DNA of 43,720 nt, from contig JAHECZ010000022.1 of the NCBI GenBank assembly GCA_024641475.1, positions 1 through 43,720 on the forward strand. Direction: 5' to 3'. Origin of the DNA: Gammaproteobacteria bacterium (GTDB lineage Bacteria; Pseudomonadota; Gammaproteobacteria; UBA6429; Thiohalophilaceae). Of the stretch, positions 8,202 through 17,057 are shown in pieces (the first letter of the stretch is position 1; each line of letters starts with the position of its first letter). Below the pieces are notes generated by a model, which saw only the letters and a program-made list of their open reading frames with translations, was not told the origin of the DNA and did not search any database. The position numbers and the translations under genes are program-made.

Positions 8202-9269
8202 TTAAATTGGTAAGAAAATAGAAAACACGGTTTTACCCGGCATACTGTCGCATTCGATAATGCCACCATGCTGCTGCACCAACCGCTGCGCAATCGATAA
8301 ACCCAGGCCAGTACCATCGGCACGCCCGGTGATCATCGGATAAAAAATCTTGTCGCGAATATCTGCGGGCACGCCCGGACCATCGTCGATAACCTCAACG
8401 CCAAGCACCAGACGATGCTGCTGTTGACCAATGGTAAATTTACGCATCACTCGCGTACGGATAATAATGTTGCCGCGTTCTCCCAAAGCCTGTATTGCGT
8501 TATTAACGATGTTGAGTACGGCTTGAATCAATAAATCCGGATCGGCGTTTATATCAGGAATACTCGGATCGTAATCACGATGTATACGGATATCCTGCTG
8601 TTCCCCGCTGGTGACAATATTGCGTACGTACTCCAATACTTCGTGAATGTTCGTCTCGCGCATTTTTGGCATGCCACTCGGGCCGAGCAGACGATTCACC
8701 AGTTTTTGCAGGCGATCCGCTTCATCAATAATCACACGGGTATATTCTTTTAATTCATCATCCACTAATTGCTTTTCGAGTAATTGGGCTGCACCGCGCA
8801 GCCCGCCCAATGGATTCTTGATTTCATGTGCCAACCCGCGTAACAGTTCGCGCGTCGCGCTTTGTTGCGAAACCAGAGTTTCATCGCGCGAGATGCGAAT
8901 AATGCGATCCATCGGTTTGAGTTCCAGCAGTATTTCCGGTTGGGAAAGATTTTCGTGCAGGACCGTGACGGAGATATCCGCCGTCATCTCCTGGCCATTG
9001 AGTAACTCGAATACATGTTCATGTTTTGAAAACGGGTGGCCGCTGCGCAAGGCCTCCTGTAATGCCGGCAACAGCTGTTCGCGTGAATGGACCAATTCAT
9101 CCAACGGCAAGCCTGCCAATTGCCGGGCGCTGCCGCCAAATAACATCTCCGCCGCCGGATTGATATAGCGCAACCGCAAGGCAGCATCGAACAGCAATAC
9201 CGCGTTACTCAGATTTTCGAGTACCCGGCTGGGAATTGCCGTAGGGTGGGTGTTTTCGGTCATGATCAT
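8202..9269 (-). CDS. ntrB: Nitrogen regulation sensor histidine kinase NtrB
   Basis: The 355-residue soluble kinase has an N-terminal PAS-like domain (about 15-125), an H-box GLAHEIKNPLGG with phospho-acceptor His148, an N-box (NIVNNAIQAL) and G-boxes (DDGPGVP, GTGLGLSIAQ). It has no membrane segments, as expected for NtrB, which is controlled by PII. Two in-frame ATGs (9269 and 9263) are possible and neither has a clear ribosome binding site. A DUF4124 gene lies upstream on the same strand, a common neighbour of ntrB in gammaproteobacteria, but glnA is not in this window. Confidence 0.95.
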   Translation of the reverse strand: MIMTENTHPTAIPSRVLENLSNAVLLFDAALRLRYINPAAEMLFGGSARQLAGLPLDELVHSREQLLPALQEALRSGHPFSKHEHVFELLNGQEMTADISVTVLHENLSQPEILLELKPMDRIIRISRDETLVSQQSATRELLRGLAHEIKNPLGGLRGAAQLLEKQLVDDELKEYTRVIIDEADRLQKLVNRLLGPSGMPKMRETNIHEVLEYVRNIVTSGEQQDIRIHRDYDPSIPDINADPDLLIQAVLNIVNNAIQALGERGNIIIRTRVMRKFTIGQQQHRLVLGVEVIDDGPGVPADIRDKIFYPMITGRADGTGLGLSIAQRLVQQHGGIIECDSMPGKTVFSIFLPI

Positions 9270-9482
9270 GTTCTTTGTTTAGCAATTACCAAACCAAGAT
9301 AGTGCGTACTTAAGCCGCCTCGGCAAAATATCCAAAACAATATAATAATCAAAGAAAACAATAAGATATCTCGCGATGGACATTCCCCCGATCGACGCCT
9401 TAGACCTGATGACGCACCAATATGGAATTAGTGTAGCGAGACACGCCTGTAAACGCACTAAAAAGGTGCGAATGGCAGAGAT

Positions 9483-10049
9483 TTACTTTTTAACGGTTGG
9501 CCGACGTACAAAAAATGTGACCGGCGGGGTGGTCAGCACCATGGTTCCGGTATTATCGCGTATTTCCACGCTAACCTTGTGTTCGCCACGTGCTACGTTG
9601 GTTTGCAATAAGGACAGTCCATTGTGTGGTATCGCTTGTCCATCAAGGATGTAAACCAGACCATGGCCAGGCTGCAGACCGGGTTCGATCATGAGCTGGA
9701 TGGTGACTTCACCCGTGTCTGCCCACAATGTTTCTTCCTTACCGGGAAAACTGACATAGAACAAACTGTAGTTGTTCGCACTGTTGTGATTCGTTGGTTT
9801 GGACGGCGGAACATACGGAGTAAAATTTGGCACGGGCACGGGCTGGTAAGTATTACTGGCCGGCGGCGGTATGTCGATTTCCTGTGCGCCTTTGCTGGGC
9901 TGATCACTGAAGATCACTTCGCCGTTCGGGCCTACACTACGAAAAACCTTTTTCTCGCTGTCATCCGTCGCAGGCTTGGTCTCCTCAGCCAGCGCCACGT
10001 GGCTGACTAATGCCAGCAAGAGCAACCATTGCCAATATGTCCGGGTCAT
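9483..10049 (-). CDS. DUF4124 domain periplasmic protein
   Basis: The 188-residue protein has a signal peptide ending near VALA at about 21 and a DUF4124 motif at about 34-61 (KVFRSVGPNGEVIFSDQP). A Pro-rich linker leads to a C-terminal beta-rich domain with GLVYILDGQ and GEHKVSVEIRD, as in other DUF4124 proteins beside ntrBC. No catalytic residues are evident and the function is unknown. It lies 19 nt downstream of mshN and 213 nt upstream of ntrB, and that gap has no gene and no obvious terminator. Confidence 0.8.
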   Translation of the reverse strand: MTRTYWQWLLLLALVSHVALAEETKPATDDSEKKVFRSVGPNGEVIFSDQPSKGAQEIDIPPPASNTYQPVPVPNFTPYVPPSKPTNHNSANNYSLFYVSFPGKEETLWADTGEVTIQLMIEPGLQPGHGLVYILDGQAIPHNGLSLLQTNVARGEHKVSVEIRDNTGTMVLTTPPVTFFVRRPTVKK

Positions 10050-10068
10050 GCACTGATATTAGCTTATT

Positions 10069-11154
10069 TTAGTCGGTCGTACTTAATCCGGTTTCCTGCA
10101 GCACACGCAAACGATTATCTGTATAACGTGCTACTTCTAATGACAAATTGCCACTGGCGCGGGCATGTTCAAATGCCGTTTTGGCTGCGCCTTGCTGGTG
10201 TTGTGCCTCCAGTGAGATGCCCATACCGACCCACCACACGCCCACATTGGGATTTTTGGCCAATAGCTGCTGATAAATATTCACCGCCTGGGCATGTTGA
10301 CCCAAACGTTGCTGCAATACCGCCATGAGGGCGTAATGTTCCGGATCGACTGACGGTGGCGGTGCAAATTGTGTCAACACCGCGATGGCCTGTTTATCCT
10401 GATTCAGTTGCATCAGCGTCCGGGCCCGTAATTTTACCAACGATGGTTGTACCGGCAACAATTTCAATCCTTGCGCCAACACGGCATCGGCTTCAATCCA
10501 TCGGCCAGTCTTTATATATAGTCCCACCAGTAATTCCCGCAAACGGTGTTGTGTGGCATCCTGTTTTAGTGATTCACGCAATTGGCTTTCTGCTTCACGC
10601 CAGCGTTGTTGGGCAATGAGCTCGTAGGCTTGCTGATAATTTATTGCCAGCTGTTCTGTTGCGCTGGGCAAAACGGGATGTTTTTGTACAAGCATTGGCT
10701 CACTCGCACCGCTGCTCTCAACCTCTTCCTGTGATTGTGCTGCTACCTGCGGCTGGTTTGACTTACGATGCCGCGATGCGTGTATCGGCACTTCGGGTTG
10801 CCCGGATACCGTTGGCGGTGCTGCACTCATTGACTCTTTCATCTCCGGCACAGTCGCCGGAATGCTTGCCGGGGCAACCTGACTTGATATTGGTTGTGAA
10901 ATCACCGCGACTGGTGTTATTAAATTGGTTTGTTGTGCCGGAATATTCACAGCATGGTTACGCCATAAATAAATTCCGGTCGCTGCTGCAACGATTAACG
11001 CCACAACCACAATCCATTTTAAAATTAACCAGTTCCGTGAACCTGTGTTTGGTGCAGGCACATAACGCACATGTTGCAGAATTGTTGCGCCTTCACCGGC
11101 CTCGGCAACCTGGCGCTGCTCCAAATCCTTGAGTACCTGATTGATTAAACTCAT
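10069..11154 (-). CDS. mshN: MSHA biogenesis protein MshN (TPR protein)
   Basis: The 361-residue protein begins with the typical MSLINQVLKDLEQR block, has one membrane segment at about 42-64, a low-complexity periplasmic linker, and a C-terminal domain of TPR repeats (about 170-350). In Vibrio, MshN belongs to the MSHA type IV pilus assembly apparatus. It overlaps the mshM stop by one base (TGATG), so translation is coupled. It is the last msh gene of this block; the expected mshE does not follow. Confidence 0.9.
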   Translation of the reverse strand: MSLINQVLKDLEQRQVAEAGEGATILQHVRYVPAPNTGSRNWLILKWIVVVALIVAAATGIYLWRNHAVNIPAQQTNLITPVAVISQPISSQVAPASIPATVPEMKESMSAAPPTVSGQPEVPIHASRHRKSNQPQVAAQSQEEVESSGASEPMLVQKHPVLPSATEQLAINYQQAYELIAQQRWREAESQLRESLKQDATQHRLRELLVGLYIKTGRWIEADAVLAQGLKLLPVQPSLVKLRARTLMQLNQDKQAIAVLTQFAPPPSVDPEHYALMAVLQQRLGQHAQAVNIYQQLLAKNPNVGVWWVGMGISLEAQHQQGAAKTAFEHARASGNLSLEVARYTDNRLRVLQETGLSTTD

Positions 11155-12017
11155 CAGGCTGCCGCTGGACGATTTATCAAACGACGCCAGAATGATACGG
11201 CGGTTAATTCACACTGTGCATCGTCGGTATCTTTAATCGCCAGCCGCACCCAATCCGGTTGAATCTTACGTGAACCCCGTCCGTATGCCAGTAACAGGGA
11301 TTTGTGGCACAAGGTATTAATCAAGCGCGGAATACCGCGTGAAGCGCTATAAATATAATCCAGTGACTTCGTATCAAACGGTGGTGCTGACGCATACCCG
11401 GCAACACACAAACGATGATTGATATACGCAGCCATACCGTCACGATCGATCGGCTGCAATTCATATGAATACGTAATTCGCTGCTTGAGTTGCCGCACAC
11501 TCTTGCGGTTGAGCAGTTCATTCAACTCGGGCTGGCCAAACATAACGACTTGCAACAGTTTAAACTTTTCGGTTTCCAGATTGGTCAATAATCGTAGTGA
11601 TTCAATCGTTTCTTCCGGCATCGCCTGGGCTTCATCGATACATAATACGACGCGTCGCCCGGCCTGAGCACACTCAATCAATTTTTCCGTGATGGCTTTT
11701 TGTAAGCGATGCACATAACGGCTGACCTTGATCCCCAATTCTTCTGCCACTGCAACCTGCAGGCCGTAGGCGGTGAGTTGCGGGTTAGGGATATATACAA
11801 TTACAAATTTATCACCGAGGGTAGCCATGAGTTTGCGGCATAATAATGTTTTGCCCGTACCTACCTCACCGCTGACCTTGATAAAACCCTCACCGGAGCG
11901 TAACGCGACCAATAGTGTATTGAGTGCATTGGCATAATGCCCGTACGCAAAAAAATAACTCGTGTCGGGCGACAACGTAAACGGTATTTCTTTAACGCCA
12001 AAGAATTTTTGATACAT
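11154..12017 (-). CDS. mshM: MSHA biogenesis AAA ATPase MshM (ExeA-like)
   Basis: The 287-residue ATPase starts MYQKFFGVKEIPFTLSPD, typical of the ExeA/MshM family, with Walker A GEVGTGKT at about 45-52 and Walker B VVLCIDEAQ at about 122-130. Relatives use ATP to help the secretin find its place in the cell wall. It follows the mshL secretin gene by 7 nt and overlaps mshN. Confidence 0.92.
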   Translation of the reverse strand: MYQKFFGVKEIPFTLSPDTSYFFAYGHYANALNTLLVALRSGEGFIKVSGEVGTGKTLLCRKLMATLGDKFVIVYIPNPQLTAYGLQVAVAEELGIKVSRYVHRLQKAITEKLIECAQAGRRVVLCIDEAQAMPEETIESLRLLTNLETEKFKLLQVVMFGQPELNELLNRKSVRQLKQRITYSYELQPIDRDGMAAYINHRLCVAGYASAPPFDTKSLDYIYSASRGIPRLINTLCHKSLLLAYGRGSRKIQPDWVRLAIKDTDDAQCELTAVSFWRRLINRPAAA

Positions 12018-12024
12018 GATGGCT

Positions 12025-13773
12025 TTAACGTCTCGTCGTGGTTGCCGATTTTACGGCGACATTGTCCGGAAACATGTCATGAAATTGCGCCTGACTATTA
12101 CGCAATCCCTGCGCCCAGCTATTGGCGTCATCCACTACAGTGGGTTTGAGCAAGATGACCAGCTCACTCTTAATCATCACCTGCTTGTCATGCCGGAACA
12201 AATTACCAATTAACGGCAAATCGCCGAGCAGAGGTACTGACGCCTGATCGTTGGCTTTACGATTTTTCATCAATCCGCCAATGATCACCACCTGACCATT
12301 TTTGGCGCGAATCATCGTATCGGATTCACGTATTGAACTCACTGCCAGTGGCACGCTTAACGTCGTTGCTGAGGAAACACTGATATTTTTAACTCGCTCC
12401 GTCACATCAACTACAGTTGGATGGATATGCAAGGTGATATCACTGTCTTCCGAGATTTGTGGGATCACGTCCAGCGCCACACCCGAAAAGAACGGGGTAA
12501 GCTCTACATTGTTTTGGGTACTGCTGGTTGCAGTACCGGTATTGGTACTGGACTCCACATTGGTCACGAAAAATTCATCCGTTCCTACTTTAATGACCGC
12601 TTTCTGATTATTCATCGTGGCGACTTGCGGGCTCGATAGCACCTGCACGTCGCCCTGGGTCTTGAGCAACTCCAGGAAGGCTGAAAAATTCTGCTTGATA
12701 TTCAATGCGGCTGTAAACATGCCACCAAAGGCGGATGTCGCTGTTGACGTTACCTGTGCAAGATTGGCTGGATCAAGCGTACCGGTATTACCTTGCAAAT
12801 TGCTTACGCCACCTGACAAAATGGAACCTCCGCCTATCTGGCCCAACAATACCTGGCTGCCACTTGCCGTTGTCTTTAATGCGGACCAATTAATTCCTGT
12901 CTGATATCCATCGCTCAAACTTACTTCTACTACTTTGGCTTCGAGTAATACCTGTCGCTGCATGATGCTCTGCGTGGTTTCCAGATAGCGTGCGACCGCG
13001 CGCAATTCCTCTGGCATGGCACGAACAACAATCACACCGGATTGTGGGCTAATCACGACATTGCGACCCTTATCCTTGCCGATTAACGCGACTAAGGCCT
13101 GCTGCACTTCTTTCCAAAAATCCGAATCATTACTGGTGTCGATACTGCTTGCTGCCACGGTTTCACGCGAATTACCACTATTGCCTGCACTACTGCCGGA
13201 CGCGCTCTGCCCGCCGCCACGCGCAGTTTGGGTTACCTGTCCGGAACTGACCTTGAGTTTTGAACTGCCGCTACGATGAATGTCCAGATAGTTTACTTTG
13301 TAGATTCGTGTGCGCATGGCATCGGGGAAAACATGATAGGCATTGCGTGACTTTTCATAGTCAAACCCATAAACACTGCGTACCGTTTCCATCACTTCAT
13401 CCACGCTGACATTTTTCAGCTCCAGAGTGATTTGTCCCTTTACCTGCGGATGCACCACCATGTTATACGCGGTACCATCGACTAAACCCATAAAAAAGGA
13501 TCGCGCATCGGCCCGATCAACTTTTAAATCAAAATGCGGTTCTGTATCGATTTGTGCCTGTAACGGCAGATCCATTTGCAGTGGCGGTACTAATGCATTA
13601 CTTACTTCGCCGGGTGGCTTTGGCGTTGCTGCGCCTTGTTGATTTTGTTGCACGGCCTGTTGCAGGGTTTGTTCAATCATCGATTGCGTATGATTATCTC
13701 GCTGCGGAGCAGTCGCACAACTGCTGAGCCAGCAGACACTTAGCAGTAAAGTGAGCTTGTATTTATTTGCCAT
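12025..13773 (-). CDS. mshL: MSHA outer-membrane secretin MshL
   Basis: The 582-residue lipoprotein has a lipobox (LSSC at about 16-19), an N-terminal STN-like domain (about 80-175), a Ser/Gly/Asn-rich linker and a C-terminal secretin domain with the signature VPLLGDLPLIGNLF near residue 525. It should form the outer-membrane pore for the MSHA pilus. It overlaps mshK by 11 nt. Confidence 0.93.
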   Translation of the reverse strand: MANKYKLTLLLSVCWLSSCATAPQRDNHTQSMIEQTLQQAVQQNQQGAATPKPPGEVSNALVPPLQMDLPLQAQIDTEPHFDLKVDRADARSFFMGLVDGTAYNMVVHPQVKGQITLELKNVSVDEVMETVRSVYGFDYEKSRNAYHVFPDAMRTRIYKVNYLDIHRSGSSKLKVSSGQVTQTARGGGQSASGSSAGNSGNSRETVAASSIDTSNDSDFWKEVQQALVALIGKDKGRNVVISPQSGVIVVRAMPEELRAVARYLETTQSIMQRQVLLEAKVVEVSLSDGYQTGINWSALKTTASGSQVLLGQIGGGSILSGGVSNLQGNTGTLDPANLAQVTSTATSAFGGMFTAALNIKQNFSAFLELLKTQGDVQVLSSPQVATMNNQKAVIKVGTDEFFVTNVESSTNTGTATSSTQNNVELTPFFSGVALDVIPQISEDSDITLHIHPTVVDVTERVKNISVSSATTLSVPLAVSSIRESDTMIRAKNGQVVIIGGLMKNRKANDQASVPLLGDLPLIGNLFRHDKQVMIKSELVILLKPTVVDDANSWAQGLRNSQAQFHDMFPDNVAVKSATTTRR

Positions 13774-14143
13774 GGGAATCTTTTCCAGCCATGCGTTTGA
13801 AATCGTTGGGAAGCAATTGCAAATTTACGGTTTTATTGTTTTTTGCGGGTTGCAATGTGACTTGATTTGGCTCAATCGCCAGCACCCTGGCACCATTGAT
13901 GTCATCACCCACATCGACGCGTTTTCCATTTATCGTGGCAGTACGCCGCTCAGTTGCAATTAGTATTGCTGTCAGCATCCAGCGTGGCTGAACAGTTACG
14001 TGCTGACTGCCTTTATGACTACTTTCGCCGCCCGGCGGTAAGGTCGGATCGGATAAAATTTCAGCATACACAGTTCTACCGGCCAGGACTGCCAGGAATA
14101 TGGCACTAAGAAGCGGAAATTTGACGGTTAAATCAGACACCAA
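13763..14143 (-). CDS. mshK: MSHA biogenesis protein MshK
   Basis: The 126-residue protein has a signal peptide followed by the DPTLPPGG motif characteristic of MshK/PilP-like pilus alignment proteins, and a short beta domain with INGKRVDVGDDINGARV. It probably links the inner-membrane complex to the secretin. It overlaps its neighbours on both sides by 11 nt. Confidence 0.82.
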   Translation of the reverse strand: MVSDLTVKFPLLSAIFLAVLAGRTVYAEILSDPTLPPGGESSHKGSQHVTVQPRWMLTAILIATERRTATINGKRVDVGDDINGARVLAIEPNQVTLQPAKNNKTVNLQLLPNDFKRMAGKDSHGK

Positions 14144-14813
14144 TCCATCCTTGTTTCAAGCTCAGGGTATGTACGGTAATAACGACTCTTGCGAGAGGAT
14201 GTTTTTCCACATCCAGCCTGACCGCATCCCAATAGAATTCCCAAGGCAATGACTGTAAGGCATTCAGATAATCCAGTGTCGCCAGATAACTTCCAGTAAA
14301 CTCGATCTCCACACCGTGTTCGTACACCTCAACATCTGGTACCGGCTTCTCGCTGCTTTCCGCTTTCGCGTTGCTCAGCTCTTTAGTCAGTAACGGTTTT
14401 GCACCCAACGCTTGCACACGAGTTAATTGCAGGTTGGCGTTTTGTTTCAGCATCGCTTCGAGCACACCAGGCATTTGTTGTGGCGCAATTAAGCCACGTA
14501 ATTTTTCTTTTAACTCCAAATCCATTCTGGCGATCTCTTGCTGGGTCCGCGCCAATCTTTGTTTTATTTCCTGATTCGGATCCTGATTGAGTTGCGCCGA
14601 CATAAGCGTCAGTTGCGCGCGCATAGTAGTCATCGCAGCGGATGTTGTCGCAGCTTCGTTATGCCGCGACATATATCTTGCCTGCATTGGCCCATAGACT
14701 AATTGCGTCCACAATATAAACATAACTGCTGCACCGGCAATCCCAAACAAAATACGTTCACGTCGCGTCAGTGCGATATAGCGTTGCTGCAAATATTGCA
14801 TATTTATCGGCAT
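14133..14813 (-). CDS. mshJ: MSHA biogenesis protein MshJ (PilO-like)
   Basis: The 226-residue protein has a short cytoplasmic tail (MQYLQQRYIALTRRERIL), one membrane segment at about 21-41, a coiled-coil stretch and a C-terminal ferredoxin-like domain, the plan of PilO/MshJ. It shares one base with the preceding gene. The start could be residue 1 or 5. Confidence 0.85.
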   Translation of the reverse strand: MPINMQYLQQRYIALTRRERILFGIAGAAVMFILWTQLVYGPMQARYMSRHNEAATTSAAMTTMRAQLTLMSAQLNQDPNQEIKQRLARTQQEIARMDLELKEKLRGLIAPQQMPGVLEAMLKQNANLQLTRVQALGAKPLLTKELSNAKAESSEKPVPDVEVYEHGVEIEFTGSYLATLDYLNALQSLPWEFYWDAVRLDVEKHPLARVVITVHTLSLKQGWIGV

Positions 14814-15424
14814 TATTTACTCTTTTCTTCCGGCGTGGATCTTAAATCAAAATCCACTTGCGCCTTATCCTTCGTACGCTGCATTAAAAACGTTTTGAAT
14901 TCGATTCCATGAAAACTTGGCTCCATGGCCAGTCGCTGCAAATACTTTGGCAGTAAATCAGGTGAACTGGTGCTACCACGCAGATTCAACTTTTCTCCAC
15001 CGGCGTGGATATACAACCCGGTTAACCATAATCCATCAATGTGTTGTCGTGCCAACCCGCCAAACTGGGTCGCAAATCCTTTTACATTGCCTACATGACG
15101 ACCGGTGAGCAGTTGTATTACTTGTTGTTTATTTTGTAATTGCGTATCTTGCAGTGCCAATTGTTTTTCTAATGTGGCGGAATTATTTTCCGCCGCCCTT
15201 GCCTGTAATTGTTGTTGCAAGTGATTTACTTGTGTTTGCAGCTGCGCTTGTTCTGTCTGCAACACCTGATACTGTTGAGTTGCTCGCCAGGTGACTAATG
15301 CCTGACCTGCGTTTACTACACCCAAGCCCAGCAGTAATATACCCAGCAGCCGCCCGAGTTGTGCCAACGCCAGAAATTCACGGGCAGGCCGCAGCGCATC
15401 CTGGTATAGATTTATCTGTTGCAT
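14813..15424 (-). CDS. mshI2: PilN-like MSHA protein (MshI2)
   Basis: The 203-residue protein begins MQQINLYQDALRP, a hallmark of PilN-type proteins, followed by one membrane segment (about 25-45), a Gln-rich coiled coil and a small periplasmic domain. PilN-like proteins bind a PilM-like partner, here encoded by the upstream gene. The start at 15424 has GGGAG 5 nt upstream; a longer frame from 15490 overlaps the mshI coding end and lacks this support. Confidence 0.83.
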   Translation of the reverse strand: MQQINLYQDALRPAREFLALAQLGRLLGILLLGLGVVNAGQALVTWRATQQYQVLQTEQAQLQTQVNHLQQQLQARAAENNSATLEKQLALQDTQLQNKQQVIQLLTGRHVGNVKGFATQFGGLARQHIDGLWLTGLYIHAGGEKLNLRGSTSSPDLLPKYLQRLAMEPSFHGIEFKTFLMQRTKDKAQVDFDLRSTPEEKSK

Positions 15425-15441
15425 CACTACTCCCTTGCCTT

Positions 15442-16422
15442 TTACGCCGCCTTGGCATTTCGCATGGCGGCACCGATCGCAGGCAGGCAATATGATTGCA
15501 AGGCTTGTTCCACCTTTTCATCTGAATTAATAATGCTATTTAAATCTAATTCCCGCACATTCAACCCGGTATTGACTGCTAAATACGCCGACAATCTCTC
15601 TATATGGATCGGCAAAGGGGCCACGACTAAATTTCGGATGGCGGGCTGGGCAAAGTGGCTTTCGTAATAATCGAGTGAACGCTGCACTTCTAAAATAATC
15701 GCATCCAGGATTCGACTATTGGCCGGACTCATTTCTTCAGCCAGGTCCATATTACCCGTCGACTCCTGCCCAATAGCCTCAAAATGCTGCCATCCAACAT
15801 CCACATCGCGCGTCAAAAATAATTCACCTTGCCGACATAGACTGATCGCTCCGGTACGTTCTCCCAGGGTAAGTAAGGCAACACCCTGATTATCTTCCGG
15901 CAATTCATGCGCAATATTGCGCTGCACCATGGGAGGAATATCGATTGATCTGATCGTCAATTGGCATTTCTGGATGATATCGACATAGGCACGCAACACA
16001 TCGATTGCCGCACAGACGACATATGCCATCGATGCTCTACCACGCTCTTTCTGCCCAGGTATGGCAAAGACATCAACGACTGCATCTGCCAAATCGAATT
16101 GAATGAGATCCTTGACCTTCCAACTCATTGCCGCATTGAGTTCTTCAGGTTTCACGTCAGGTGCATCGGTCAGGATTAAGCTGTACATATGAGCGCCCAA
16201 CACAAAATTCACGGGTGCCCCTTTCAATTTATAGTCACTTACCCACTGCTGTAGTGCGGTGGTAACTTCTTCGATTGATCTACAAGGCGCATAGGCTACC
16301 TGTTGTAATCGACACCCTTGCGCGCCGACATGCGTACCTTTAGCTAGCGCCAGTCCATGTTCGGTTAAACTTAACCCAATAATGCACTGCTCACTGCTAC
16401 TTTGCTTACGCCGGCCAAACAT
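15442..16422 (-). CDS. mshI: MSHA biogenesis protein MshI (PilM-like, actin-fold)
   Basis: The 326-residue protein starts MFGRRKQ and has the actin-like fold pattern of PilM/MshI (IIGLSLTEHGLALAKG near the N-terminus, and LTLGERTGAISLCRQG mid-chain). It is the cytoplasmic part of the pilus alignment complex. TGGAG lies 6 nt before the ATG, and a sigma54-type promoter element lies about 25 nt further upstream. It heads the block mshI-I2-J-K-L-M-N. Confidence 0.88.
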   Translation of the reverse strand: MFGRRKQSSSEQCIIGLSLTEHGLALAKGTHVGAQGCRLQQVAYAPCRSIEEVTTALQQWVSDYKLKGAPVNFVLGAHMYSLILTDAPDVKPEELNAAMSWKVKDLIQFDLADAVVDVFAIPGQKERGRASMAYVVCAAIDVLRAYVDIIQKCQLTIRSIDIPPMVQRNIAHELPEDNQGVALLTLGERTGAISLCRQGELFLTRDVDVGWQHFEAIGQESTGNMDLAEEMSPANSRILDAIILEVQRSLDYYESHFAQPAIRNLVVAPLPIHIERLSAYLAVNTGLNVRELDLNSIINSDEKVEQALQSYCLPAIGAAMRNAKAA

Positions 16423-16457
16423 CTCTCACTCCAGGCAAGGGAATCCTGAGTGGATAG

Positions 16458-16473
16458 TGCAAAATACAGGCCA
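16458..16473 (-). promoter_or_regulatory. Sigma54-type -24/-12 promoter of the msh block
   Basis: The minus strand reads TGGCCTGTATTTTGCA, with GG and GC separated by 10 nt and 10 of 12 matches to TGGCACG-N4-TTGCW. Transcription would start at about 16447, leaving a 25-nt leader that contains the ribosome binding site of mshI. Confidence 0.6.
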
Positions 16474-16598
16474 GCGTTAAATACGAATACGAAACAGGGC
16501 GGGTGAAATTACGAAATGATTACTTATTTACATTAAGAAGTACCGAAATATCGGTTTAGATCATGAACGCTAATTCTCGTTTTAAAGACAATCTAAAT

Positions 16599-16985
16599 TT
16601 AGTTGAATAACCAGTTATGGAGCATTCTGCCTGGTAACAAGGCAAAACTACCGGCAATAAGAATTCCACCAATATATAGGCCGAGCATATTGCCACGATG
16701 TCGTTTGATATTACCCTGGCGTGCTGCGATATAGGCCGAAGGAACCAGATACAAGGTTAACAGGCTGAATAAATGGATAAAACCAAAATGACCAAGATAC
16801 TGTGGCCCAACTTCGGCAGGCATCAGCAAGGTGATCATCCCTGTCGCTGCCATTAATGATAAATACAATTTGCCCAGGCGCCGATGCAACAGGCTACCCT
16901 TTGTCGACACTAACAAATAACTGCCCAGTAAAAACGACGGCACTACCGTTGCCAAATGAAAATAAGCCAGCTGCAGGTGGGTCAT
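16599..16985 (-). CDS. Small four-helix membrane protein, DUF2306-like
   Basis: The 128-residue protein has about four hydrophobic segments (about 6-28, 40-56, 66-86, 102-120) and conserved-looking blocks GSLLHRRLGKLYL and RQGNIKRHRGNMLGLYIGG, which resemble DUF2306 membrane proteins. A function is not known. No ribosome binding site precedes the ATG, and a perfect TATAAT (16996-17001, minus strand) lies so close that the transcript may be almost leaderless. Confidence 0.75.
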   Translation of the reverse strand: MTHLQLAYFHLATVVPSFLLGSYLLVSTKGSLLHRRLGKLYLSLMAATGMITLLMPAEVGPQYLGHFGFIHLFSLLTLYLVPSAYIAARQGNIKRHRGNMLGLYIGGILIAGSFALLPGRMLHNWLFN

Positions 16986-17057
16986 AGTGGCCCGAATTAT
17001 ACCGGTTATCTACATGTTGACTAGTATCGTAACATCATTAATTGACTCTACGGGTTA

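Noticed and set aside
9282-9295. Sigma54-like element TGGTTTGGTAATTGCT upstream of ntrB
   Set aside because: The GG-N10-GC spacing fits, but transcription would start at the base just before the ntrB ATG, and the -24 half is poor (only TGG of TGGCAC matches). A chance match is likelier unless the true start codon is further in.
9585-9596. Other CACGTG cores as parS sites
   Set aside because: CACGTG occurs several times in the window, but outside recF the flanks do not match the parS palindrome.
13862-13875. FNR-like TTGATTTGGCTCAA
   Set aside because: It matches 9 of 10 positions but lies inside mshK, with no gene start downstream at a suitable distance.
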